Part shown: piece after piece, positions 25,674-34,636 of the stretch
Layout: every line of letters begins with the position of its first letter
Position numbering within the stretch: the first letter of the stretch is position 1
Source: Janthinobacterium tructae
GTDB lineage: Bacteria > Pseudomonadota > Gammaproteobacteria > Burkholderiales > Burkholderiaceae_D
DNA length: 64,000 nt
Assembly (NCBI RefSeq): GCF_006517255.1
Contig: NZ_CP041185.1
Span: 3,224,001 to 3,288,000 of the forward strand
Reading direction: 5' to 3'
Notes under the pieces: model-generated
Told to the model about the DNA's origin: nothing
Databases searched by the model: none
The model's input: the letters and a program-made list of their open reading frames with translations, nothing else
Program-made: the position numbers and the translations under genes

Positions 25674-26798
25674 ATGAACACGACCACCCGCAACGCCCTG
25701 GGCGCCAGCTGCGCCCTCGCTCTCGCCTGCTCGGCCCTGGCCGGCTGCGCCAAACCGACGGCGGCGGCCACGCCCACCGTCCAGTCGACGCAGCAGGACG
25801 ACGGCAGCATCACCGTCGACAAGATGTCGCCGCTGCGCCAGCGCCTGCAAATCGCGCCCGTGCAGGAACAGGAAATCGCCACGCAGACCGATGCGCCGGG
25901 CAGCATCGAAGCCATGCCGGAAAAGCTGGTGAAAATCACGCCGCCCCTGTCGGGGCGCATTACGCGCCTGCAGCGCGCCCTGGGCGACAGCGTCAAGGCC
26001 GGCGATGCCCTGTTCACCCTGGATTCGGCGGAGCTGAGCGCCGCGCACGCGGACAATAGCAAGGCGAAATCCGCCCTGCTGCAAGCGCGCCAGGAACTGC
26101 AGCGCCAGAAAACCCTGTTCGAGGCGGAGATTGCCGCGCGCAAGGATTACGAGGCAGCCCAGGCGGCCTTCGACCAGGCCAACAGCGATGCGCAGGCCAG
26201 CGCCGACAAGCTGGCCCAGTACGGCGCCAGCGCCGGCGGCTCGCGCCGCGACTACGTCCTGCGCTCGCCGATCGCCGGCACCGTGATCGCCATGGATGGC
26301 GCTCAGGGCGGCTACTGGAACGATATCAACGCGCCCGTCATGACGGTGGCCGACCTGTCCACCGTGTGGCTGTCGGCCAACGTGGCCGAAAGGGACCTGG
26401 CGCAGGTGGCCGTCGGCCAGGCGGCCCGCATCACGCTCGACGCCTGGCCCGGCAAGGATTTCGAGGGCAAGGTCGCCTATGTGGGCGCCGTGCTCGATGG
26501 CGAGACGCGCACCGTCAAGGTACGCGTGGCCATCGACAACCGCAGCGGCATTTTCAAGCCGGGCATGTTCGCCCACGCCGGTTTCGCCGGCGCCACGCGG
26601 CGCGGCCTGATGGTGCCCTCGGCGGCGCTGCTGCAAAGCGGACTGGTGACGCGCGTGATGGTCGAACGCGGCCCGCTGCGTTTCGAGGCGCGCGTGGTGC
26701 AGGTAGGCGCCAGCCGGGGCGACCAGGTGGAAATCGTCTCCGGCCTGAAGGCGGGCGAACGCATCGTCGTCAAGGAAGGAGTGCTGCTCAATGGTTGA
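25674..26798 (+). CDS. Heavy-metal RND efflux periplasmic adaptor (CzcB-type lipoprotein)
   Basis: A 374-residue membrane fusion protein. The N-terminus has a lipoprotein signal with the lipobox LAGC (residues about 19-22), so it is likely anchored by lipid. The lipoyl halves PPLSGRITRLQRALGDSVKAG and LRSPIAGTVIAMDGAQGGYW flank a helical hairpin, followed by barrel segments ending with LKAGERIVVKEGVLLNG. The start at 25674 follows AAGGA at 25661. Its stop overlaps the pump gene by 8 bp. It belongs to the CzcB/CusB group by its pump partner. Confidence 0.88.
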   Translation: MNTTTRNALGASCALALACSALAGCAKPTAAATPTVQSTQQDDGSITVDKMSPLRQRLQIAPVQEQEIATQTDAPGSIEAMPEKLVKITPPLSGRITRLQRALGDSVKAGDALFTLDSAELSAAHADNSKAKSALLQARQELQRQKTLFEAEIAARKDYEAAQAAFDQANSDAQASADKLAQYGASAGGSRRDYVLRSPIAGTVIAMDGAQGGYWNDINAPVMTVADLSTVWLSANVAERDLAQVAVGQAARITLDAWPGKDFEGKVAYVGAVLDGETRTVKVRVAIDNRSGIFKPGMFAHAGFAGATRRGLMVPSAALLQSGLVTRVMVERGPLRFEARVVQVGASRGDQVEIVSGLKAGERIVVKEGVLLNG

Positions 26799-29700
26799 TC
26801 GTTTCATCGCCACCTGCTGCCAGCGGCGCGGCATCGTCTGGCTGGTGCTGCTGTTCGTCGCCGCCTACGGCGTGTATTGCTGGAAGCAGCTGCCCATCGA
26901 AGCCTATCCCGACATCGCCGACGTCACCTCGCAGATTGTCACGCAGGTGCCGGGCCTGGGCGCCGAGGAAATCGAACAGCAGATCACGATACCGCTGGAG
27001 CGCGCCCTGCTGGGCACGCCCGGCATGCATGTGCTGCGCACGCGCAGCCTGTTCGCGCTGTCCCTGATCACGGTCGTGTTCGAGGATGGCAGCGATGGCT
27101 ACTTCACGCGCGAGCGCTTGCAGGAGCGCCTGGCCAGCGTGAACCTGCCGTACGAGGCCAAGCCGGGGCTCGATCCCTATACTTCGCCCACGGGCGAAAT
27201 CTACCGCTACACGCTGGAATCGAAAACGCGCTCCCTGCGCGAACTGTCGGAGCTGCAGTTCTGGACAGTCATCCCGCGCCTGCAAAAAGTACGCGGCGTG
27301 GCTGACGTCAGCAATTTCGGCGGCCTGACGACGCAATTCATGCTGGAACTCGATCCCGCAAAACTGGACAGCTACGGCCTCTCGCTGGTGCAGGTGAAGG
27401 ACGCCATCAACGCCAACAACACCAGCGGCGGCGGCAGTGTCATCGACCGCGGCCAGCAATCGTACGTGGTGCGCGGCGTGGGCTTGCTGCATTCGCTGGA
27501 CGACATGGGCAACGTTGTCATCAGCAGCAAGAATGGCGTGCCCGTGCTGGTGAAGGACCTGGGCAAGCTCGCCTACGGCAACGTGGAGCGGCGCGGCATC
27601 CTCGGCAAGGACAACAATCCCGACACCATCGAGGGCATCACCTTGCTGCTGAAGGATTTCAATCCCTCCGAGGCGCTGGCGGGCATCCATGCGGCCGTGG
27701 ACGATCTGAATAACAATCTGCTGCCGAAAGACGTCAAGGTGGTCGCCTACCTGGATCGCAGCGCGCTGATCGACGCCACCTTGCACACGGTCAGTTATAC
27801 CTTGGGCGAAGGCATGCTGCTGGTGGCCCTGGTGCTGCTGCTGTTCCTGGGCAGCCCGCGCGCGGCCGCCATCGTCGCGCTGACGATTCCGCTGGCGCTG
27901 CTGATCGCCTTCATCTTCATGCACCATTTTAAAATTCCCGCCAACCTGCTGTCGCTGGGCGCGATCGACTTCGGCATCCTCGTCGACGGCTCCGTGGTGG
28001 TGCTGGAAAACATGCTGCGCCGCCGCGAGCGCGAGCAGAAGCGCCCGCTCACCATCGATGACGCGATCGAGGCGACCCTGCAGGTAGCGCGCCCCATCAT
28101 GTTCGGCATGGCCGTCATCATCGCCGCCTACCTGCCCCTGTTCGCCTTCCAGCGCATCGAATACAAGCTGTTCTCGCCGATGGCGTATGCGGTCGGTGCG
28201 GCACTCGTGGGCGCGCTGGTGGTGGCGCTGGTGCTGATTCCGGGCCTGGCCTGGCTGGCCTTGCGCAAGCCGCGCCGCACCTTCCATAACCGCGTGCTGG
28301 AACAGCTGGCGGCAGCATATGGCACCTTCCTCGAGCGCATGGTGGGCAAGAAGCGCTGGGTGGCGATGGTGTGCGCCGCCTCGCTGGCAGGGTTGGCCCT
28401 GCTGGGCGGGGGCATCGGGCGCGACTTCCTGCCCTATCTCGATGAAGGCTCGCTGTGGCTGCAAGTGCAGATGCCGCCCGGGATCACCCTGGACAAGGCG
28501 TCCGAGATGGCCAGTGAACTGCGCCGCGCCGCGCTGGAGTTCCCGGAAGTGTCGACCATCGTCACACAGACGGGGCGCAACGACGACGGCACCGATTACT
28601 GGACGCCGTCGCACATCGAGGCCAGCGTGGGCCTGCATCCCTATAAAAGCTGGACGTCGGGCATGAACAAACAGCAGCTGATCGCCAAAATGAGCGAGCG
28701 CTTCGCCCGCATGCCCGGCTACACGGTGGCCTTCATGCAACCGATGATCGACGGCGTGCAGGATAAATTGTCGGGCGCGCACAGCGACCTGACGGTGAAG
28801 ATATTCGGCGACGACCTCGACGAAGTGCGCGCCATCGCCGGCAGGGTGGCGCAAGCACTGAAAACAGTCCCTGGCGCCTCCGACGTGGCGGTGGACGTGG
28901 AGCCGCCGCTGCCCAACCTGAAGGTGGAGCTGGACAGGGCCAAGGCGGCCCGCTACGGCATCAACGCGGCCGACGTGGCCGACCTGATTTCCACCGGCAT
29001 CGGCGGCGCGCCCATCGGCCAGGTCTACGTGGGCGAGAAAAGCTACGACATCGCCGTGCGCTTCCCCGCCGAGGTACGTTCCAGTCCGGACGCCATCGCC
29101 AAACTGATGCTGACGACCGCCAACGGCGCCAAGGTGCCGCTGGCGCAGGTGGCAAACATCAGCACCACCTCGGGCGAAAGCGTGATCGTGCGCGAGATGG
29201 GACGGCGCCACATCATCGTGCGCCTGAACGCCCGCGGACGCGACCTGGCCGGCTTCCTGGCCGAAGCGCGCCCGCTGGTGGCCAGGACCGTCGCCGACGA
29301 GCACCAGCGCATCGGCGTCGAATGGGGCGGCCAGTTTGAAAACCTGCAGCGCGCGCAAAGCCGCCTGGCCATCATCTTGCCGATGACCCTGGGCGCCATG
29401 TTTTTGCTGCTGTTCGGCCAGTTCCGCAACCTGCGCCAGCCGGCCCTGGTCTTGCTGGCCGTGCCGCTGGCCATGCTCGGCGGCCTGGCCGCGCTGCACC
29501 TGCGCGGCATGACCTTGAATGTCTCGAGCGCCGTCGGCTTCATCGCCCTGTTCGGCGTGGCCGTGCTGAATGCCGTGCTGATGCTGGCGCAGATCAACCG
29601 CCTGCGCGGCGAAGAAGGCAAGAGCCTGCGCGATGCCGTGCTCGAAGGCGCGCGCGACCGCATGCGCCCCGTGCTGATGACAGCCACCGTGGCCGCGCTG

Positions 29701-29895
29701 GGCCTGACGCCCGCCATGCTGGCCACCGGTCTGGGCAGCGATGTGCAGCGCCCGCTGGCCACCGTGGTGGTGGGCGGCCTGGTGACGGCGACCGCACTGA
29801 CCCTGCTGCTGTTGCCGGCCCTGTATTACCTGATCGAAGCGCATCTGGAACAACGCCGTAACCACACTGATGGAGCATCCCATGACACGCTTTAA
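26791..29895 (+). CDS. Heavy-metal efflux RND permease (CzcA/CusA-type)
   Basis: A 1034-residue proton-driven pump. The TM4 motif LGAIDFGILVDGSVVVLEN matches DFGxxxDGxVVxxEN, the signature of the HME (heavy-metal) subfamily of RND pumps. Other features are the N-terminal LPIEAYPDIADVTSQIVTQ, the periplasmic porter segments, and the second-repeat FIALFGVAVLNAVLML. The start overlaps the adaptor by 8 bp and the stop overlaps the outer-membrane gene by 14 bp. I cannot tell Co/Zn/Cd from Cu/Ag transport: the three export-path methionines of CusA would need to be aligned. Confidence 0.9.
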   Translation: MVDRFIATCCQRRGIVWLVLLFVAAYGVYCWKQLPIEAYPDIADVTSQIVTQVPGLGAEEIEQQITIPLERALLGTPGMHVLRTRSLFALSLITVVFEDGSDGYFTRERLQERLASVNLPYEAKPGLDPYTSPTGEIYRYTLESKTRSLRELSELQFWTVIPRLQKVRGVADVSNFGGLTTQFMLELDPAKLDSYGLSLVQVKDAINANNTSGGGSVIDRGQQSYVVRGVGLLHSLDDMGNVVISSKNGVPVLVKDLGKLAYGNVERRGILGKDNNPDTIEGITLLLKDFNPSEALAGIHAAVDDLNNNLLPKDVKVVAYLDRSALIDATLHTVSYTLGEGMLLVALVLLLFLGSPRAAAIVALTIPLALLIAFIFMHHFKIPANLLSLGAIDFGILVDGSVVVLENMLRRREREQKRPLTIDDAIEATLQVARPIMFGMAVIIAAYLPLFAFQRIEYKLFSPMAYAVGAALVGALVVALVLIPGLAWLALRKPRRTFHNRVLEQLAAAYGTFLERMVGKKRWVAMVCAASLAGLALLGGGIGRDFLPYLDEGSLWLQVQMPPGITLDKASEMASELRRAALEFPEVSTIVTQTGRNDDGTDYWTPSHIEASVGLHPYKSWTSGMNKQQLIAKMSERFARMPGYTVAFMQPMIDGVQDKLSGAHSDLTVKIFGDDLDEVRAIAGRVAQALKTVPGASDVAVDVEPPLPNLKVELDRAKAARYGINAADVADLISTGIGGAPIGQVYVGEKSYDIAVRFPAEVRSSPDAIAKLMLTTANGAKVPLAQVANISTTSGESVIVREMGRRHIIVRLNARGRDLAGFLAEARPLVARTVADEHQRIGVEWGGQFENLQRAQSRLAIILPMTLGAMFLLLFGQFRNLRQPALVLLAVPLAMLGGLAALHLRGMTLNVSSAVGFIALFGVAVLNAVLMLAQINRLRGEEGKSLRDAVLEGARDRMRPVLMTATVAALGLTPAMLATGLGSDVQRPLATVVVGGLVTATALTLLLLPALYYLIEAHLEQRRNHTDGASHDTL

Positions 29896-31159
29896 CTTGA
29901 TCCTGGCGGGCTGGCTGATCTCGCCCGCCATCATCGCCGCGCCCCTGACCTTCGACACCTACCTGAGCGCCGTGGAAACGCACAGCCTGGAGCTGCAGGC
30001 GCAGCAGCAAGACATCACGTCGGCCAAGGCCGGCATCGGCATCGCCGGACTGCGCCCCGATCCGGAATTGACCCTGGGCGCCGCGCGCGAAACGCCGCGT
30101 TCGATCGAACGCCGTCCCATCACCTGGACGCCGGCCATCGGCATGGCCATCGAAACGGGCGGCAAGCGCGCCGCGCGCCTGAAAGCGGCGCGCAGCAATG
30201 TCACCGTCGCCGAGGAAACGGTGGCCGGCTTCAAGAGCGAACTGTACGCCACTGCGGCGGCGGCCTACACGGAAGCGTGCCGCACTCGCGAGGTGCTGGC
30301 GCGCAAGGAGCACACCATGGCGGCCCTGTCGAAAGTGGTCGAGGCGAACGTGGTGCGCCGCAAGGCAGGCGACGTGGGCGGCATCGAGCTGCTGCAGTCG
30401 CGCGTGGAACGCGACCAGTTCCAGGCCGAACTGGCGCAGGCACGCAGCGAGGCGCAGGGCGCCATGCTGGAACTGTCGCCGCCGCTGGGGCGCCAGCTCG
30501 ATGCGCTGTTTCCCGACGCGCAGCTGGCCTGCGACTTCACCGCCTTTGCGGGCGGCGAAAGCGGCACCCTCGTGCCGCAGGCGCTGCGCGAACGCAGCGA
30601 TGTACGCATCGCCCGCGCCACGCTGGACAATCTGCGCGATGGCGCGGCGCTGGTGCGCGCCAACCGCTCCGTCGATCCCACCGTGACGCTGGGCCTGGCC
30701 GCCGTGCGCGGCTACCAGGACGGCATCGATGCCCATGGCGCACCAGTGGAAGGGTCGCCCCGTTCGCGCGCGCTGTCCATCTCGCTGGCCATCCCCATCC
30801 CGCTGTCGCGGCGCGACAAGGGCGACGTGGTGCAGGCCGAGGCCGGCGTCACGCAAGCGATGCTGGCCTTGCGCCAGGCCGAGTTGAAAGCCGAAACGGA
30901 CGTGCGCGCGGCGCAGCTGCAGCTGCGCACGGCGCAGGAGCGGCTGGCGCGCTACCGCGACGGCGTGCTGCTCGATGCGCAAAAGGTCGTTGACGGCATC
31001 GGCCTGTCCTACTTCAGTGGTAATGCCTCGCTGCTGGAATGGCTGGCCGCGCAGCACTCGGCCGACGACGCCTGGCAGGGCTATCTGCAGGCGCGCGCCG
31101 ACGTGGCCATCGCCAGCACGCAGCTGCAACTGGCCATCGGCCAGCGGCCGCGCTTATAG
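29882..31159 (+). CDS. Outer-membrane efflux channel (CzcC/TolC family)
   Basis: A 425-residue outer-membrane factor with a signal peptide (MTRFNLILAGWLISPAIIAAP), followed by two repeats of long helices of the OEP type. Typical are the PDPELTLGA start of the beta region and the C-terminal repeat with YREGVL-like segments. It forms the channel for the tripartite metal pump encoded just upstream. The start at 29882 overlaps the pump stop by 14 bp and makes the three genes one operon in the order adaptor-pump-channel (BAC). Metal specificity is not visible. Confidence 0.88.
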   Translation: MTRFNLILAGWLISPAIIAAPLTFDTYLSAVETHSLELQAQQQDITSAKAGIGIAGLRPDPELTLGAARETPRSIERRPITWTPAIGMAIETGGKRAARLKAARSNVTVAEETVAGFKSELYATAAAAYTEACRTREVLARKEHTMAALSKVVEANVVRRKAGDVGGIELLQSRVERDQFQAELAQARSEAQGAMLELSPPLGRQLDALFPDAQLACDFTAFAGGESGTLVPQALRERSDVRIARATLDNLRDGAALVRANRSVDPTVTLGLAAVRGYQDGIDAHGAPVEGSPRSRALSISLAIPIPLSRRDKGDVVQAEAGVTQAMLALRQAELKAETDVRAAQLQLRTAQERLARYRDGVLLDAQKVVDGIGLSYFSGNASLLEWLAAQHSADDAWQGYLQARADVAIASTQLQLAIGQRPRL

Positions 31160-31228
31160 CGGGAGGGGGAAGGTAGAACGAAGAGATGCCGGCGCGGCGG
31201 TGCCGCACCGGTCGTCAGGAACGGGCAA

Positions 31229-31435
31229 TTACTGCGGCTGGACAGGAGCGTCGCCTTCGGCGGCCGGATCAGCGTCAACGTCGGCGTCGTCCGCTTCCGG
31301 CTCATCGCCCTCGCTGCCATCGGCAGCCTTGGGATTGTTTTTCGCTTCCAGCTTGCGCCTGGCTTTTTCCTCGGCTTTCTTCTTCTTTTCCAGCTCTTTT
31401 TGCCGTTTTTCGTATTGGAAATTTGTCTTGGCCAT
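31229..31435 (-). CDS. Small highly charged conserved-type protein
   Basis: A 68-residue protein starting MAKTNFQYEKRQKELEKKKK. The first 35 residues are a Lys/Glu/Arg-rich helix; the rest is acidic, with repeated Asp/Glu and a PQ end. A clear ribosome-binding site (AGAGGTAG) lies 5 bp before the start, so it is probably real. No function is known to me. It lies 80 bp downstream of xerD on the same strand. Confidence 0.7.
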   Translation of the reverse strand: MAKTNFQYEKRQKELEKKKKAEEKARRKLEAKNNPKAADGSEGDEPEADDADVDADPAAEGDAPVQPQ

Positions 31436-31515
31436 TTACTACCTCTTTAGTTTTTAGATGTTACAGATAAGCACATAAGGCACATTATGACGTAATTGGA
31501 CCAAACACCAAATGT

Positions 31516-32433
31516 TTAGCCTCGCGGATGATGCTGCGCATGCAGCAGTTTCAGCCGTTCGCGGGCCACATGCGTGTAAATCTGCGTGGTGGAAATATCG
31601 GAGTGCCCCAGTAATAATTGCACAACACGCAAGTCCGCGCCGTGGTTCAGCAAATGCGTGGCGAACGCGTGGCGCAGGGTGTGCGGCGAAAGCGGCGCCG
31701 TGAGGCCGGCGTTCAGCGCATGTTTCTTGATGATGACCCAGAACATTTGCCGCGTCATGGCGCCCCCGCGCCGCGTGACGAACAGCGCATCGTCCATCTG
31801 GCCATCGAGGATGACGCCGCGCGCCTCCTTCAGGTAGCGCTCGATCCACAGCCGCGCCTGCTCACCGAAGGGCACCAGCCGCGTCTTGCTGCCCTTGCCC
31901 GTGATGCGCAGCACGCCATCGTTCAGGCTCAGTTCCACCGATTTCAAGTCCACCAGTTCCGACACGCGCAAGCCGCTCGCATACATGAGTTCCAGCATGG
32001 TGCGCTCGCGCAGGCCCAGCGGCGTGCTCACGTCGGGCGCCGCCAGCAGCGCTTCCACCTGCGCTTCGCTCAGGGTATGCACGAAGCGCGCTGGCTGCCT
32101 GGCCGAGACCATCTTCAGGCAGGGATCAGCCGCAATATGCTTGTGCCGCAAGGCCAGCTGGTAAAAGCGCTTGAGCACGGACAGGCGCCGGTTCGACGAC
32201 GTCGCCTTGCTCTCGTCGTGGCGGGCGGCGAAATACGCTTCGATGTCGGCCGTGGACACCTCGTACAGGCCCTCGCGTCCGGGCCGCGCCACTTCCAGCC
32301 AGCGCGCGAACAGACGCATGTCGCGCCGGTAGGCGTCCAGCGAGTTTTTCGACAGGCCGTCTTCCAGCCACAGGCTGTCGCAGAATTCATCGATCAGGGT
32401 GGCGTTATCGGGCGCCAGCAGGCTGTTCATCAT
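31516..32433 (-). CDS. xerD: Site-specific tyrosine recombinase XerD
   Basis: A 305-residue recombinase with the SAM-like N-terminal domain (DEFCDSLWLEDGLSKNSLDAY) and the catalytic set Arg156 (ASGLRVSEL), Lys180 (GKGSKTR), His251 and Arg254 (HTLRHAFATH), His277 (LLGHSDIST) and Tyr286 (TQIYTHV). With XerC it resolves chromosome dimers at dif. The chromosomal context (ogt overlap, no phage genes) argues for XerD rather than an integrase. The start overlaps the ogt stop by 4 bp, so it is coupled. Confidence 0.95.
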   Translation of the reverse strand: MMNSLLAPDNATLIDEFCDSLWLEDGLSKNSLDAYRRDMRLFARWLEVARPGREGLYEVSTADIEAYFAARHDESKATSSNRRLSVLKRFYQLALRHKHIAADPCLKMVSARQPARFVHTLSEAQVEALLAAPDVSTPLGLRERTMLELMYASGLRVSELVDLKSVELSLNDGVLRITGKGSKTRLVPFGEQARLWIERYLKEARGVILDGQMDDALFVTRRGGAMTRQMFWVIIKKHALNAGLTAPLSPHTLRHAFATHLLNHGADLRVVQLLLGHSDISTTQIYTHVARERLKLLHAQHHPRG

Positions 32434-32930
32434 GCGTAACCTTCGACGCCTTCATGCGCCAGCAGCCAGCGCTTCACGCCCAGGTGAAAGCCGCTGGCAT
32501 CGTCATGCTGGGCAAAGCCGCCCAGGCCGCCAGCGGCCGTGACGCGGTGGCAGGGTATGATCACGGGATACCAGTTGGCGCCGCAGGCCTGGCCCACGGC
32601 GCGCGGCGCCGAGCCGATGAACCGCGCCACGTCGCCATACGTGCGCACCCGGCCGCGCGGGATGCCGGCAATCGCCGCCCATACGCGTTGCTGGTAGGCG
32701 CTGCCCAGTTCGGCCAGCGGCAAGTCAAAGACATAATCTGGGTCGACGAAATAGCGCGCCAGCTGCACGCACGCGCGCTCGGAGACGGCATCCTGCGCCG
32801 CCTTTTCGGCGAAGTGCGGCGGCAGGTAGACCAGTTCACGCAACTGGCCGTCCTGCGCGCGCACGCCCATGGCGCCGAAGGGCGCAGCCACGATGGCACT
32901 GAACAGTTCACTGTCCTGTTGTTTTTTCAT
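32430..32930 (-). CDS. ogt: Methylated-DNA-[protein]-cysteine S-methyltransferase
   Basis: A 166-residue suicide repair protein that removes methyl groups from O6-methylguanine. The active-site motif PCHRV (Cys127) is preceded by IPRGRVRTYGDVARFIG and the DNA-binding helix. I chose MKKQQDSE at 32930; an in-frame methionine at 32978 would add 16 residues over the likely promoter region. It is coupled to xerD. Ogt and Ada C-terminal domains are hard to separate without alignment; the absence of an AraC domain fits Ogt. Confidence 0.9.
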   Translation of the reverse strand: MKKQQDSELFSAIVAAPFGAMGVRAQDGQLRELVYLPPHFAEKAAQDAVSERACVQLARYFVDPDYVFDLPLAELGSAYQQRVWAAIAGIPRGRVRTYGDVARFIGSAPRAVGQACGANWYPVIIPCHRVTAAGGLGGFAQHDDASGFHLGVKRWLLAHEGVEGYA

Positions 32931-33041
32931 CTGCTGATCATTATTCAAGTGTGGCAAATATACAACTTGCAGGCACACGATGGTGCACTCTGGCGATTAT
33001 GCACCGTCTTCGGACAGGTGGGCGGACGTTTCCCGCGCACG

Positions 33042-33069
33042 AAAAAAAAGCGCACCAGTCGGTGCGCTT
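33042..33069 (-). terminator. Rho-independent terminator
   Basis: AAGCGCACC (33048-33056) and GGTGCGCTT (33061-33069) form a 9-bp stem with a 4-nt loop. Eight A's at 33042-33049 are a U-tract on the minus strand. Confidence 0.9.
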
Positions 33070-33290
33070 CAAATATTGCTTCACGTTCCCGGTCGTTTGG
33101 GTCCGCCGGTGCCGGCTTGTGGCGGCAGACAGCGATGACTCAACAACTTCTGTGAAACGTGTGTCTCCTCAATATATCCCCGGTATCAATACCGTTTTTA
33201 TAGACTACTCCCCCACCAACCTTGTTGCCAATTCTGTATTTCAGCCTTGCTACCAGGGCGTATAAGCATATACGTGTTTCCCCTTAAGGC
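33042..33290 (-). ncRNA. Candidate structured small RNA (about 250 nt)
   Basis: On the minus strand a TATGAT box (33301-33296) is followed by a start near 33290. The transcript would fold CAGCCTT (33292-33286) to AAGGCTG (33248-33242), enclosing the hairpin CGTATA-AGCA-TATACG (33259-33274). A second hairpin CGGTA-N4-TACCG sits at 33181-33194, and the RNA would end with a terminator, AAGCGCACC/GGTGCGCTT plus eight T's. It has several GGA triplets. I do not recognise 6S RNA, tmRNA, RNase P RNA or a named riboswitch. It could also be the structured 3' end of the dctPQM transcript. The -35 region is weak. Confidence 0.5.
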
Positions 33291-33355
33291 TGCCCATCAT
33301 AGCGCATTTATTCGGCCGGATCGACTTTTTTTGCACCATGACGGGGACAACTGTT

Positions 33356-34636
33356 TTAGTTGTAAATTAAATTTGGCAGCCACAGCGAGATTTGTGGTAC
33401 GTAGGTAATCAGCATCAGGAAGGCCAGCATCGTCAGCAGCCATGGCATCACGGCCACGGTCAATTCGGAAATGCCCATCTTGGTGATGCCGGACGCCACG
33501 TACAGATTCAGGCCCACGGGCGGATGGCACATGCCCACCTCCATATTGACCACGATCAAGATGCCGAAGTGCACAGGATCGATGCCCAGCTTCATGGCGA
33601 CGGGGAACAAAATCGGCGCCATGATCAGCACGATCGATGACGGCTCCATGACGTTACCCGCCAACAACAACAGCACGTTGACCACCAGCAGGAAGCTGAT
33701 CACGCCCAGGCCCTTGCCCGTGATCCACTCGGCCATCGCTTGCGGGATGTTTTCGCTGGTCATCAGGAACGAGAACAGCACGGCGTTGGTGATGATGTAC
33801 AACAGCATCGCCGACATGGCGGCCGAGTCGAGCAAGACCTTGCCCACTTGCTTGATCTTCAGGTCCTTGTAGACGAAGACGGCGATGATGAAGGCGTACA
33901 CGGCAGCCATGGCGGCCGCTTCCGTGGGCGTAAACGCGCCCGAATAGATGCCGCCCATGACGATGACGATCAGCAGCAGGCCCCAGGCGCTTTTCTTGAA
34001 GGTGACGAAGCGTTCGCCCCAGCTGGCCTTCTTCATGCGCGGATAGTTGTGCTTGCGCGCCAAAAACCACGTGGTCAGGCCCAGCAGCATGGCCAGCATC
34101 ATGCCGGGAATCACACCCGCCATGAACAGCTTGCCCACCGAGGTGTTGGTGCTGACCGAATACATCACCATCACGATCGACGGCGGTATCAAAATGCCCA
34201 GCGCGCCCGAGGTGGTGATGACGCCGGCGCCGAAGCCGCGTGGATAGCCCTGCTTGACCATGGCCGGCAGGATGATGGAGCCGATCGCCACCACGGTGGC
34301 GGGGCTGGAGCCGGAAACGGCGGCAAACAGCGCGCACGCCATCACGCCGGCCAGCGCCAGGCCGCCATGCCAGTGGCCCACCATGGAGCTGGCGAAGTTG
34401 ATCATGCGCCGCGCCACCCCGCCATGCGTGAGGAAGTTACCCGCCAAAATGAAGAACGGAATGGCCATGATCTCGAACTTCTCGATGCCCGTAAAAATCT
34501 TCAGGGCTACCGATTCGATAGGTACGCTGGTCATGGTAAACAGGAACGTGAGCACCGTCAGGCCCAGCGAAATGGAAATCGGCATGCCGGTCAGCATCAG
34601 CGCCAGCAGCAACACAAAAATAATCAGCGCGTTCAT
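33356..34636 (-). CDS. dctM: TRAP transporter large permease (DctM)
   Basis: A 426-residue inner-membrane protein with about twelve helices, typical of the DctM subunit that couples Na+ gradients to uptake of organic acids. Landmarks are the opening FVLLLALMLTGMPISISLGL, the GSSPATVVAIGSIILPAMVKQGYPRG segment and VGMCHPPVGLNLYVASGITK near the end. It is third in the DctP-Q-M operon; the start overlaps dctQ by 4 bp. The substrate is probably a C4-dicarboxylate or related carboxylate, set by DctP. Confidence 0.94.
   Translation of the reverse strand: MNALIIFVLLLALMLTGMPISISLGLTVLTFLFTMTSVPIESVALKIFTGIEKFEIMAIPFFILAGNFLTHGGVARRMINFASSMVGHWHGGLALAGVMACALFAAVSGSSPATVVAIGSIILPAMVKQGYPRGFGAGVITTSGALGILIPPSIVMVMYSVSTNTSVGKLFMAGVIPGMMLAMLLGLTTWFLARKHNYPRMKKASWGERFVTFKKSAWGLLLIVIVMGGIYSGAFTPTEAAAMAAVYAFIIAVFVYKDLKIKQVGKVLLDSAAMSAMLLYIITNAVLFSFLMTSENIPQAMAEWITGKGLGVISFLLVVNVLLLLAGNVMEPSSIVLIMAPILFPVAMKLGIDPVHFGILIVVNMEVGMCHPPVGLNLYVASGITKMGISELTVAVMPWLLTMLAFLMLITYVPQISLWLPNLIYN

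Larger units (their letters stand above)
32931..33355. other. Intergenic region with candidate small RNA
   Basis: 425 bp between ogt and dctM, both on the minus strand. I see no ORF. It holds a strong minus-strand terminator (33042-33069), a run of hairpins, and a TATGAT box at 33301-33296; see the candidate RNA entry. The part below 33040 should contain the ogt promoter. Confidence 0.6.

Noticed and set aside
26788..29958. Very long open frame of more than 1000 codons on the minus strand
   Set aside because: It lies fully opposite the metal RND pump gene, whose protein has clear family motifs. The antisense product is His/Gln/Arg-rich without motifs and arises from high GC codon bias.
33181..33240. 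GGGGAGTAG-like string on the minus strand, recalling the yybP-ykoY manganese riboswitch
   Set aside because: The other conserved parts of that riboswitch are absent and the downstream gene is ogt, not a metal transporter.
33042..33290. 6S RNA
   Set aside because: The candidate RNA is longer than usual 6S, carries its own terminator, and I cannot form the long hairpin with a central bubble.
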